Shown: positions 1 to 12,609 of the stretch, in pieces
How the letters are laid out: each line of letters begins with the position of its first letter
Numbering within the stretch: position 1 is the stretch's first letter
DNA from: Colletes latitarsis
Taxonomy: Eukaryota > Arthropoda > Insecta > Hymenoptera > Colletidae
NCBI RefSeq assembly: GCF_051014445.1
Contig: NW_027488369.1
Span: 14,774,001 to 14,838,000 of the forward strand
Reading direction: 5' to 3'
DNA length: 64,000 nucleotides
Notes under the pieces: generated by a model
Database searches by the model: none
The model's input: only the letters and a program-made list of their open reading frames with translations
What the model was told of the DNA's origin: nothing
Translations under genes and position numbers: made by a program

Positions 1-939
1 CCAGAAAAAGCCCAGGATCTAGCCATCAAGTATGAGTAATATGCGAAAGAATGAGCCTGATGAGAGTAAATCCCAGACCTGACCTAGACCTAACATGAAT
101 TATTCTCTAAGATATTGATCGAAACCTGGTTTAATCGACTGTCTCAGAGTGGTACCTCATTACTATGTGATCCAAACCAGAAAGTATCCCAGGATCTGTT
201 CAACAAGTATGTGAAGAATGCGAAAGTATGAGTCTGATGAGTGAAAATCCCAGACCTAACACAGACCTAACATGCGTTATCCTCTAAAATATTTATCCAG
301 ACCAGGTTTCATTGAATGTTTCAGTGTGGTACCACTTTACTATGTGATCCAATCCAGAAATAGCCCAGCGTCTAGCCATGAAGTATGAGAAATATGCGAA
401 AGTAAGAGCCTGATGAGGGCAAATCCTAGACCTATCCCAGACCTAACTTGCGTTATCCTCTAAAGTATTAATCGAAACCAGGTTTAATTGACTGTTTCAG
501 CGTGGTACCACATTACTACGTGAACCAAACCAGAAAAAACCCAGGATCCGTTCAACGAGTATGTGAAGGGTGCGAAAGTATGAGTCTGATGAGGTCAAAT
601 CCCAGACCTATTCCAGATCTAACTTGCGTTATCCTCTAAGATATTGATGGAAACCAGGTTTAATTGACTGTTTCAGTGTGGTACCACATTGCTACGTGAT
701 CCAAACCAGAAAAAACCCAGGATCCGTTCAACAAGTATGTGAAGAATGCGAAAGTATGAGCCTGATGAGGGCAAATCCCAGACCTATCCCAGACCTAACT
801 TGCGTTGTCCTCTAAGATATTGATGGAAACCAGGTTTAATTGACTGTTTCAGTGTTGTACCTCAATACTACGTGATGCGATCCAGAAAAAGCTCAGGATC
901 TAGCCACCAAGTATGAGAAATATGCGAAAGAATGAGCCT

Positions 940-3900
940 GATGAGAGTAAATCCCAGACCTAACCTAGACCTAACATGAATTATTCTCTAAAATATTGAT
1001 CGAAACCAGGATTAATGGACTGTTTCAGTGTGGTACCACACTACTACGTGATCCAAACCAGAAAAAACCCAGGATCTGTTCAACAAGTATGTGAAAAACG
1101 CGAAAGTATGAGCCTGATGAGGGCAAATCCCAGACCTATCCCAGACCTAACTTGCGTTGTCCTCGAAGATATTGATGGAAACCAGGTTTAATTGACTGTT
1201 TCAGTGTTGTACTTCATTGCTACGTGATCCAAACCAGAAAAAACCCAGGATCCGTTCAACAAGTATGTGAAGAATGCGAAAGTATGAGCCTGATGAGGGC
1301 AAATCCCAGACCTATCCCAGACGTAACTTGCGTTATCCTCTAAAATATTGATCGAAACCAGGTTTAATGGACTGTTTCAGTGTGGTACCACACTACTACG
1401 TGATCCAAACCAGAAAAAACCCAGGATCTGTTCTACATGTAGGAGAAATATGCGAAAGAATGAGCCTGATGAGAGCAAATCCCAGACCTAACCTAGACCT
1501 AACATGAATTATTCTCTAAAATATTGATCGAAACCTGGTTTAATTGACTGTTTCAGTGTGGTCCCACATTACTACGTGATCCAAACCAGAAAAAACCCAG
1601 GGTCCGTTCAACAAGTATGTGAAGAATGCGAAAGTATGAGTCTGATGAGTGAAAATCCCAGGCCTAACCTAGACCTAACATGAATTATTCTCTAAAATAT
1701 TGATCGAAACCAGGTATAATTGACTGTTTCAGTGTGGCCCCACATTACTACGTGACCCAAACCAGAAAAAACCCAGGGTCCGTTCAACAAGTATGTGAAG
1801 AATGCGAAAGTATGAGTCTGATGAGTGAAAATCCCAGGCCTAACCTAGACCTAACATGCGTTATCCTCAAAAATATTGATCGAAACCTGGTTTAATCGAC
1901 TGTTTCAGTGTGGTACCATATTACAATGTGATCCAAACCAGAAAATAACCCAGGATCAGTTCAACGAGTATGTGAAGGGTGCGAAAGTATGAGCCTGATG
2001 AGGGCAAATCCTAGACCTAACCCAAACCTAACATGCGTTATCCTCTAAAATATTTATCAAGACCAGGTTTAATTGAATGTTTCAGTGTAGTACCACATTA
2101 CTACGTGACCCAAACCAGAAAAAACCCAGGATCTGTTCAACAGGTATGTGAAAAACGCGAAAGTATGAGCCTGATGAGGGCAAATCCCAGACCTATCCCA
2201 GACGTAACTTGCGTTATCCTCTAAAATATTGATCGAAACCAGGTTTAATTGACTGTTTCAGCGTGGTATCACATTACAACGTGATACAATCCAGAAACAG
2301 CCCAGGATCTGTTCAACAAGTATGCGAAAAACGCGAAAGTATGAGTCTGATGAGGTCAAATCCCAGACCTATCCCAGACCTAACTTGTGTTATCCTCTAA
2401 AATATTGTCCGAAACCAGGTTTAGTCGACTGTTTCAGTGTGGTACCACATTACTACGTGATCCAAACCAGAAAAAAACCAGGATCCGTTCAACAAGTATG
2501 TGAAGAATGCGAAAGTTTGAGTCTGATGAGTGAAAATCCCAGACCTAACCTAGACCTAACATGCGTTATCCTCTAAAATATTGATGGAAACCTGGTTTAA
2601 TTGACTGTTTCAGTGTTGTACTTCATTACTACGTGATGCGATCCAGAAAAAGCCCAGGATCTAGCCATCAAGTATGAGAAATATGCGAAAGAATGAGCCC
2701 GATGAGAGCAAATCCCAGACCTAGCCCAGACCTAACATGCTTTATCCTCAAAAATATTGATCGAAACCTGGTTTAATCGACTGTTTCAGTGTGGTACCAC
2801 ATTACTATGTGATCCAAACCAGAAAATAACCCAGGATCAGTTCAACGAGTATGTGAAGTGTGCGAAAGTATGAGTCTGATTAGGGCAAATCCCAGACCTA
2901 TCCCAGACCTAACATGCGCTGTCCTCTAAAATATTTATCAAGACCAGGTTTAATTGATTGTTTCAGTGTGGTCCCACATTACTACGTGATCCAATCCAGA
3001 AATAGCCCAGCGTCTAGCCATGAAGTATGAGAAATATGCGAAAGTAAGAGCCTGATGAGGGCAAATCCTAGACCTATCCCAGACCTAACTTGCGTTATCC
3101 TCTAATGTATTGATCGAAACCAGGTTTAATTGACTGTTTCAGCCTGGTACCACATTACTACGTGAACCAAACCAGAAAAAACCCAGGATCCGTTCAACGA
3201 GTATGTGAAGGGTGCGAAAGTATGAGCCTGATGAGAGTAAATCCCAGACCTAACCTAGACCTAACATGAATTATTCTCTAAAATATTGATCGAAACCAGG
3301 TTTAATGGACTGTTTCAGTGTGGTACCACACTACTACGTGATCCAAACCAGAAAAAACCCAGGATCTGTTCAACGAGTATGTGAAGGGTGCGAAAGTATG
3401 AGTCTGATGAGGTCAAATCCCAGACCTATCCCAGATCTAACTTGCGTTATCCTCTAAAATATTGATGGAAACCAGGTTTAATGGACTGTTTCAGTGTGGC
3501 ACCACATTACTATGTGTTCCAAACCAGAGAATAACCCAGGATCTGTTCAACGAGTATGTGAAGGGTGCGAAAGTATGAGCCTAATGAAGGCAAATCCTAG
3601 ACCTAACCCAGACCTAACATGCGTTATCCTCTAAAATATTTATCAAGACCAGGTTTAATTGATTGTTTCAGTGTGGTCCCACATTACTACGTGATACAAT
3701 CCAGAAACAGCCCAGGATCTAGCCATGAAGTATGAGAAATATGGGAAAGTATGAGCCTGATGAGGGCAAATCCTAGACCTAACACAGACCTAACATGCGT
3801 TATCCTCTAAAATATTTATCAAGACCAGGTTTAATTGAATGTTTCAGTGTGGTACCACATTACTACGTGATCCAAACCAGAAAAGACCCAGGATCAGTTC

Positions 3901-6224
3901 ATCAAGTACGTGAAAAACGCGAAAGTATGAGCCTGATTAGGGCGAATCCCAGACCTATCCCAGACCTAATTTGCGTTATCCTCTAAAATATTGATCGAAA
4001 CCAGGTTTAATTGACTGTGTCAGCGTGGTACCACATTACTACGTGATACAATCCAGAAACAGCCCAGGATCTAGCCATGAAGTATGAGAAATATGCGAAA
4101 GTATGAGCCTGTTGAGGTCAAATCCTAGACCTAACCCAAACCTAACATGCGTTATCCTCTAAAATATTTATCAAGACCAGGTTTAATTGATTGTTTCAGT
4201 GTGGTACCACATTACTACGTGATCCAATCCAGAAATAGCCGAGGATCTAGCCATCAAGTATGAGTAATATGCGAAAGAATGAGCCTGATGAGAGTAAATC
4301 CCAGACCTAACCTAGACCTAACATGAATTATTCTCTAAAATATTGATCGAAGCCAGGTTTAATTGACTGTTTCATCGTGGTACCACATTACTACGTGATA
4401 CAATCCAGAAACAGCCCAGGATCCAGCCATGAAGTATGAGAAATATGCGAAAGTATGAGCCTGATGAGGGCAAATCCTAGAGCTAACCCAGACCTAACAT
4501 GCGTTATCCTCTAAAATATTGATCGAAACCTGGTTTAATGCACTGTTTCAGTGTGGTACCACACTACTACGTGATCCAAACCAGCAAAAACCCAGGATCT
4601 GTTCAACAAGTATGCGAAAAACGCGAAAGTATGAGTCTGATGAGGTCAAATCCCAGACCTATCCCAGACCTAACTTGTGTTATCCCCTAAAATATTGATC
4701 GAAACCAGGTTTAGTCGACTGTTTCAGTGTGGTACCACATTACTACGTGATCCAAACCAGAAAAAACCCAGGATCCGTTCAACAAGTATGTGAAGAATGC
4801 GAAAGTTTGAGTCTGATGAGTGAAAATCCCAGACCTAACCTAGACCTAACATGCGTTATCCTCTAAAATATTGATGGAAACCTGGTTTAATTGACTGTTT
4901 CAGTGTTGTACTTCATTACTACGTGATGCGATCCAGAAAAAGCCCAGGATCTAGCCATCAAGTATGAGAAATATGCGAAAGAATGAGCCCGATGAGAGCA
5001 AATCCCAGACCTAGCCCAGACCTAGCATGCTTTATCCTCAAAAATATTGATCGAAACCTGGTTTAATCGACTGTTTCAGTGTGGTACCACATTACTATGT
5101 GATCCAAACCAGAAAATAACCCAGGATCAGTTCAACGAGTATGTGAAGTGTGCGAAAGTATGAGTCTGATTAGGGCAAATCCCAGACCTATCCCAGACCT
5201 AACATGCGCTGTCCTCTAAAATATTTATCAAGACCAGGTTTAATTGATTGTTTCAGTGTGGTCCCACATTACTACGTGATCCAATCCAGAAATAGCCCAG
5301 CGTCTAGCCATGAAGTATGAGAAATATGCGAAAGTAAGAGCCTGATGAGGGCAAATCCTAGACCTATCCCAGACCTAACTTGCGTTATCCTCTAATGTAT
5401 TGATCGAAACCAGGTTTAATTGACTGTTTCAGCGTGGTACCACATTACTACGTGAACCAAACCAGAAAAAACCCAGGATCCGTTCAACGAGTATGTGAAG
5501 GGTGCGAAAGTATGAGCCTGATGAGAGTAAATCCCAGACCTAACCTAGACCTAACATGAATTATTCTCTAAAATATTGATCGAAACCAGGTTTAATGGAC
5601 TGTTTCAGTGTGGTACCACACTACTACGTGATCCAAACCAGAAAAAACCCAGGATCTGTTCAACAAGTATGTGAAAAACGCGAAAGTATGAGCCTGATGA
5701 GGGCAAATCCCAGACCTATCCCAGACCTAACTTGCGTTGTCCTCGAAGATATTGATGGAAACCAGGTTTAATTGACTGTTTCAGTGTTGTACCTCATTGC
5801 TACGTGATCCAAACCAGAAAAAACCCAGGATCCGTTCAACAAGTATGTGAAGAATGCGAAAGTATGAGCCTGATGAGGGCAAATCCCAGACCTATCCCAG
5901 ACGTAACTTGCGTTATCCTCTAAAATATTGATCGAAACCAGGTTTAATGGACTGTTTCAGTGTGGTACCACACTACTACGTGATCCAAACCAGAAAAAAC
6001 CCAGGATCTGTTCTACATGTAGGAGAAATATGCGAAAGAATGAGCCTGATGAGAGCAAATCCCAGACCTAACCTAGACCTAACATGAATTATTCTCTAAA
6101 ATATTGATCGAAACCAGGTTTAATTGACTGCTTCAGTGTGGTCCCACATTACTACGTGATCCAAACCAGAAAAAACCCAGGGTCCGTTCAACAAGTATGT
6201 GAAGAATGCGAAAGTATGAGTCTG
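940..6224 (+). repeat. Interspersed segment copies with 2290-bp spacing
   Basis: Satellite segment 2301-3374 recurs almost exactly at 4591-5664, a shift of 2290 bp or 13 monomers. Segment 940-1644 recurs at 5520-6224, a shift of 4580 bp, which is twice 2290. The shared rare variants include GCGCTGTCCTC at 2917 and 5207 and CCTCGAAGATATTGATGG at about 1162 and 5742. The pattern suggests an older 13-monomer higher-order repeat that has since been reshuffled. Boundaries were judged by eye and are good to a few tens of bases. Confidence 0.75.
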
Positions 6225-7679
6225 ACGAGGTCAAATCCCAGACCTATCCCAGACCTAACTTGCGTTATCCTCTAAAATATTGGTCGAAACCAGGTTTAAT
6301 CGACTGTTTCAGTGTGGTACCACATTACTACGTGATCCAAACCAGAAAAAACCCAGGATCAGTTCAACAAGTATGTGAAAAACGCGAATGTATGAGCCTG
6401 ATTAGGGCGAATCCCAGACCAATCCAAGACCTAACTTGCGTTATCCTCTAAAATATTGATCGAAACCAGGTTTAATTGACTGTTTCAGCGTGGTACCACA
6501 TTACTACCTGATACAATCCAGAAACAGCCCAGGATCTAGCCATCAAGTATGAGTAATATGCGAAATAATGAGCCTGATGAGAGTAAATCCCAGACCTAAC
6601 CTAGACCTAACATGAATTATTCTCTAAAATATTGATCGAAACCAGGTTTAATTGACTGTTTCAGTGTGGTCCCACATTACTACGTGATCCAAACCAGAAA
6701 ACACCCAGGATCCGTTCAACAAGTATGTGAGGAATGCGAAAGTATGAGTCTGATGAGGGCAAATCTTAGACCTAACCTTGACCTAACATGCGTTATCCTC
6801 TAAAATATTTATCCAGACCAGGTTTTATTGAATGTTTCAGTGTGGTACCACTTTACTATGTGATCCAATCCAGAAATAGCCCAGCATCTAGCCATGAAGT
6901 ATGACAAATATGCGAAAGTAAGAGCCTGATGAGGGCAAATCCTAAACCTATCCCAGACCTAACTTGCGTTATCCTCTAAAGTATTGATCGAAACCAGGTT
7001 TAATTGACTGTTTCAGCGTGGTACCACATTACTACGTAATACAATCCAGAAACAGCCCAGGATCTAGCCATGAAGTATGAGAAATATGGGAAAGTATGAG
7101 CCTGATGAGGGCAAATCCTAGACCTAACCCAGACCTAACATGCGTTATCCTCTAAGATATTGATCGAAACCTGGTTTAATCGACTGTCTCAGAGTGGTAC
7201 CACATTACTATGTGATCCAAACCAGAAAATATCCCAGGATCTGTTCAACGAGTATGTGAAGTGTGCGAAAGTATGAGTCTGATGAGGTCAAATCCCAGAC
7301 CTATCCCAGACCTAACTTGCGTTATCCTCTAAAATATTGATCGAAACCAGGTTTAGTCGACTGTTTCAGTGTGGTACCACATTACTACGTGATCCAAACC
7401 AGAAAAAACCCAGGATCTGTTCAACAAGTATGTGAAAAACGCGAAATGATGAGCCTGATGAGGGCAAATCCCAGACCTATCCCAGACCTAACTTGCGTTG
7501 TCCTCTAAGATATTGATGGAAACCAGGTTTAATTGACTGTTTCAGTGTTGTACTTCAATACTACGTGATGCGATCCAGAAAAAGCCCAGGATCTAGCCAT
7601 CAAGTATGAGAAATATGCGAAAGAATGAGCCTGATGGGAGCAAATCCCAGACCTAACCTAGACCTAACATGAATTATTC

Positions 7680-10144
7680 TCTAAAATATTGAGCGAAACC
7701 AGGTTTAATGGACTGTTTCAGTGTGGTACCACACTACTTCGTGATCCAAACCAGAGAAAGCCCAGGATCTGTTCAAGAAGTATGTGAAAAACGCTAAACT
7801 GTGAGCCTGATGAGGGCAAATCTTAGACCTAACCCAGACCTAAGATGCGTTATCCTCTAAAATATTTATCCAGACCAGGTTTCATTGAATGTTTCAGTGT
7901 GGTACCACTTTACTACCTGATACAATCCAGAAACAGCCCAGGATCTAGCCATGAAGTATGAGAAATATGCGAAAGTATGAGCCTGATGAGGGCCAAACCT
8001 CAGACCTAACCCAAACCTAACATGCGTTATCCTCTAAAATATTTATCAAGAAAAGGTTTAATTGAATGTTTCAGTGTGGTACCACATTACTACGTGAACC
8101 AAACCAGAAAAGACCCAGGATCCGTACAACAAGTATGTTAAAACTGCGACAGTATTACTCTGATGAGGGCAAATCCCAGGCCTAACCTAGACCTAACATG
8201 CGTTGTCCTCTAGAATATTGATGGAAACCAGGTTTAATTGACTGTTTCAGTGTTGTACTTCATTACTACGTGATGCAATCCAGAAAAAGCCCAGGATCTA
8301 GCCATCAAGTATGAGAAATATGCGAAAGAATGAGCCTGATGAGAGCAAATCCCAGACCTAACCTAGACCTAACATGAATTATTCTCTAAAATATTGATCG
8401 AAACCAGGTTTAATTGACTGTTTCAGTATGGTACCACTTTACTACGTGATCCAATCCAGAAATAGCCCCGGATCTAGCCATGAAGTATGAGAAATATGCG
8501 AAAGTAACAGCCTGATGAAGGCAAATCCTAGACCTATCCCAGACATAACTTGCGTTATCCTCTAAAATATTGATCGAAACCAGGTTTAATTGACTGTTTC
8601 AGCGTGGTACCACATTACTACGTGATACAATCCAGAAACAGCCAAGGATCTAGCCATGAAGTATGAGAAATATGCGAAAGTGTGAGCCTGATGAGAGCAA
8701 ATCCTAGACCTAATCCAGACCTAACATGCGTTATCCTCTAAAATATTTATCAAGATCAGGTTTAATTGATTGTTTCAGTGTGGTCCCACATTACTACGTG
8801 ATCCAAACCAGAAAAAACCCAGGATCTGTTCAACAAGTATGTGAAAAACGCGAAAGTATGAGTCTGATGAGGTCAAATCCCAGACCTATCCCAGACTTAA
8901 CTTGCGTTATCCTCTAAAATATTGATCGAAACCAGGTTTAATCTACTGTTTCAGCGTGGTGCCACATTACTACGTGATACAATCCAGAATCAGCCCAGGA
9001 TCTAGCCATGAAGTGTGAGAAATATGCGAAAGTATGAGCCTGATGAGGGCAAATCCTAGACCAAACCCAAACCTAACATGCGTTATCCTCTAAAATATTT
9101 ATCAAGACCAGGTTTAATTGAATGTTTCAGTGTGGTAACACATTACTACGTGAACCAAACCAGAAAAGACCCAGGATCCGTTCAACAAGTATGTTAAAAC
9201 TGCGACAGTATGACCCTGATGAGGGCAAATCCCAGGCCTAACCTAGACCTAACATGTGTTGTCCTCTAGAATATTGATGGAAACCAGGTTTAATTGACTG
9301 TTTCAGTGTTGTACTTCATTACTACGTGATGCAATCCGGAAAAAGCCCAGGATCTAGCCATCAAGTACGAAAAATATGCGAAAGAATGAGCCTGATGAGA
9401 GCAAATCCCAGACCTAACCTAGACCTAACATGAATTATTCTCTAAAATATTGATCGAAACCAGGTTTAATTGACTGTTTCAACGTGGTACCACATTACTA
9501 CGTGATACAATCCAGAAACAGCCCAGGATCTAGCCATGAAGTATGAGAAATATGCGAAAGAATGAGCCTGAGGAGAGCAAATCCCAGACCTAACCTAGAC
9601 CTAACATGAATTATTCTCTAAAATATTGATCGAAACCTGGTTTAATTGACAGTTTCATTGTGGTCCCACATTACTACGTGATCCAAACCAGAAATAACCC
9701 AGGATCCGTTCAACAAGTATGTGAAGAATGCGAAAGTATGAGTCTGATGAGTGAAAATCCCAGGCCTAACCTAGACCTAACATGCGTTATCCTCTAAAAT
9801 ATTGATCCAAACCAGGTTTAATGGACTGTTTCAGCGTGGTACCACACTATTGCGTGATCCAAACCAGAAAAAACCCAGGATCTATTCAACAAGTATGTGA
9901 AAAACGCGAAAGTATGAGCCTGATGAGGGCAAATCCCAGACATATCCCAGACCTAACTTGCGTTGTCCTCTAAGATATTGATGGAGACCAGGTTTAATCG
10001 ACTGTTTCAGCGTGGTACCACATTACTACGTGATACAATCCAGAAAAAGCCCAGGATCTAGCCATCAAGTATGAGAAATATGCGAAAGAATGAGCCTGAT
10101 GAGAGCAAATCCCAGACCTAACCTAGACCTAACATGCGTTATCC
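7680..10144 (+). repeat. 14-monomer higher-order repeat, copy 1
   Basis: This 2465-bp block matches the next one (10145-12609) at a constant shift of 2465 bp. It opens with the rare variant ATATTGAGCGAAACC and contains the diagnostic variants AAGAAAAGGTTTAATTG at about 8047 and GTTAAAACTGCGACAGTAT at about 8137. Only a handful of differences from copy 2 were seen, for example AGCCCCGGATC against AGCCCAGGATC at about 8463, so the duplication is recent. Confidence 0.85.
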
Positions 10145-12609
10145 TCTAAAATATTGAGCGAAACCAGGTTTAATGGACTGTTTCAGTGTGGTACCACACT
10201 ACTTCGTGATCCAAACCAGAGAAAGCCCAGGATCTGTTCAAGAAGTATGTGAAAAACGCTAAACTGTGAGCCTGATGAGGGCAAATCTTAGACCTAACCC
10301 AGACCTAAGATGCGTTATCCTCTAAAATATTTATCCAGACCAGGTTTCATTGAATGTTTCAGTGTGGTACCACTTTACTACCTGATACAATCCAGAAACA
10401 GCCCAGGATCTAGCCATGAAGTATGAGAAATATGCGAAAGTATGAGCCTGATGAGGGCCAAACCTCAGACCTAACCCAAACCTAACATGCGTTATCCTCT
10501 AAAATATTTATCAAGAAAAGGTTTAATTGAATGTTTCAGTGTGGTACCACATTACTACGTGAACCAAACCAGAAAAGACCCAGGATCCGTACAACAAGTA
10601 TGTTAAAACTGCGACAGTATTACTCTGATGAGGGCAAATCCCAGGCCTAACCTAGACCTAACATGCGTTGTCCTCTAGAATATTGATGGAAACCAGGTTT
10701 AATTGACTGTTTCAGTGTTGTACTTCATTACTACGTGATGCAATCCAGAAAAAGCCCAGGATCTAGCCATCAAGTATGAGAAATATGCGAAAGAATGAGC
10801 CTGATGAGAGCAAATCCCAGACCTAACCTAGACCTAACATGAATTATTCTCTAAAATATTGATCGAAACCAGGTTTAATTGACTGTTTCAGTATGGTACC
10901 ACTTTACTACGTGATCCAATCCAGAAATAGCCCAGGATCTAGCCATGAAGTATGAGAAATATGCGAAAGTAACAGCCTGATGAAGGCAAATCCTAGACCT
11001 ATCCCAGACATAACTTGCGTTATCCTCTAAAATATTGATCGAAACCAGGTTTAATTGACTGTTTCAGCGTGGTACCACATTACTACGTGATACAATCCAG
11101 AAACAGCCAAGGATCTAGCCATGAAGTATGAGAAATATGCGAAAGTGTGAGCCTGATGAGAGCAAATCCTAGACCTAATCCAGACCTAACATGCGTTATC
11201 CTCTAAAATATTTATCAAGATCAGGTTTAATTGATTGTTTCAGTGTGGTCCCACATTACTACGTGATCCAAACCAGAAAAAACCCAGGATCTGTTCAACA
11301 AGTATGCGAAAAACGCGAAAGTATGAGTCTGATGAGGTCAAATCCCAGACCTATCCCAGACTTAACTTGCGTTATCCTCTAAAATATTGATCGAAACCAG
11401 GTTTAATCTACTGTTTCAGCGTGGTGCCACATTACTACGTGATACAATCCAGAATCAGCCCAGGATCTAGCCATGAAGTGTGAGAAATATGCGAAAGTAT
11501 GAGCCTGATGAGGGCAAATCCTAGACCAAACCCAAACCTAACATGCGTTATCCTCTAAAATATTTATCAAGACCAGGTTTAATTGAATGTTTCAGTGTGG
11601 TAACACATTACTACGTGAACCAAACCAGAAAAGACCCAGGATCCGTTCAACAAGTATGTTAAAACTGCGACAGTATGACCCTGATGAGGGCAAATCCCAG
11701 GCCTAACCTAGACCTAACATGTGTTGTCCTCTAGAATATTGATGGAAACCAGGTTTAATTGACTGTTTCAGTGTTGTACTTCATTACTACGTGATGCAAT
11801 CCGGAAAAAGCCCAGGATCTAGCCATCAAGTACGAAAAATATGCGAAAGAATGAGCCTGATGAGAGCAAATCCCAGACCTAACCTAGACCTAACATGAAT
11901 TATTCTCTAAAATATTGATCGAAACCAGGTTTAATTGACTGTTTCAACGTGGTACCACATTACTACGTGATACAATCCAGAAACAGCCCAGGATCTAGCC
12001 ATGAAGTATGAGAAATATGCGAAAGAATGAGCCTGAGGAGAGCAAATCCCAGACCTAACCTAGACCTAACATGAATTATTCTCTAAAATATTGATCGAAA
12101 CCTGGTTTAATTGACTGTTTCATTGTGGTCCCACATTACTACGTGATCCAAACCAGAAATAACCCAGGATCCGTTCAACAAGTATGTGAAGAATGCGAAA
12201 GTATGAGTCTGATGAGTGAAAATCCCAGGCCTAACCTAGACCTAACATGCGTTATCCTCTAAAATATTGATCCAAACCAGGTTTAATGGACTGTTTCAGC
12301 GTGGTACCACACTATTGCGTGATCCAAACCAGAAAAAACCCAGGATCTATTCAACAAGTATGTGAAAAACGCGAAAGTATGAGCCTGATGAGGGCAAATC
12401 CCAGACATATCCCAGACCTAACTTGCGTTGTCCTCTAAGATATTGATGGAGACCAGGTTTAATCGACTGTTTCAGCGTGGAACCACATTACTACGTGATA
12501 CAATCCAGAAAAAGCCCAGGATCTAGCCATCAAGTATGAGAAATATGCGAAAGAATGAGCCTGATGAGAGCAAATCCCAGACCTAACCTAGACCTAACAT
12601 GCGTTATCC
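10145..12609 (+). repeat. 14-monomer higher-order repeat, copy 2
   Basis: Second copy of the 2465-bp block. A third start with the same ATATTGAGCG variant follows at about 12611 but soon diverges (GTGACGTACC instead of GTGTGGTACC). The tandem structure therefore has two near-identical copies plus a diverged remnant. Related starts recur near 14019 and 17540, 8 and 20 monomers further on. Confidence 0.85.
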
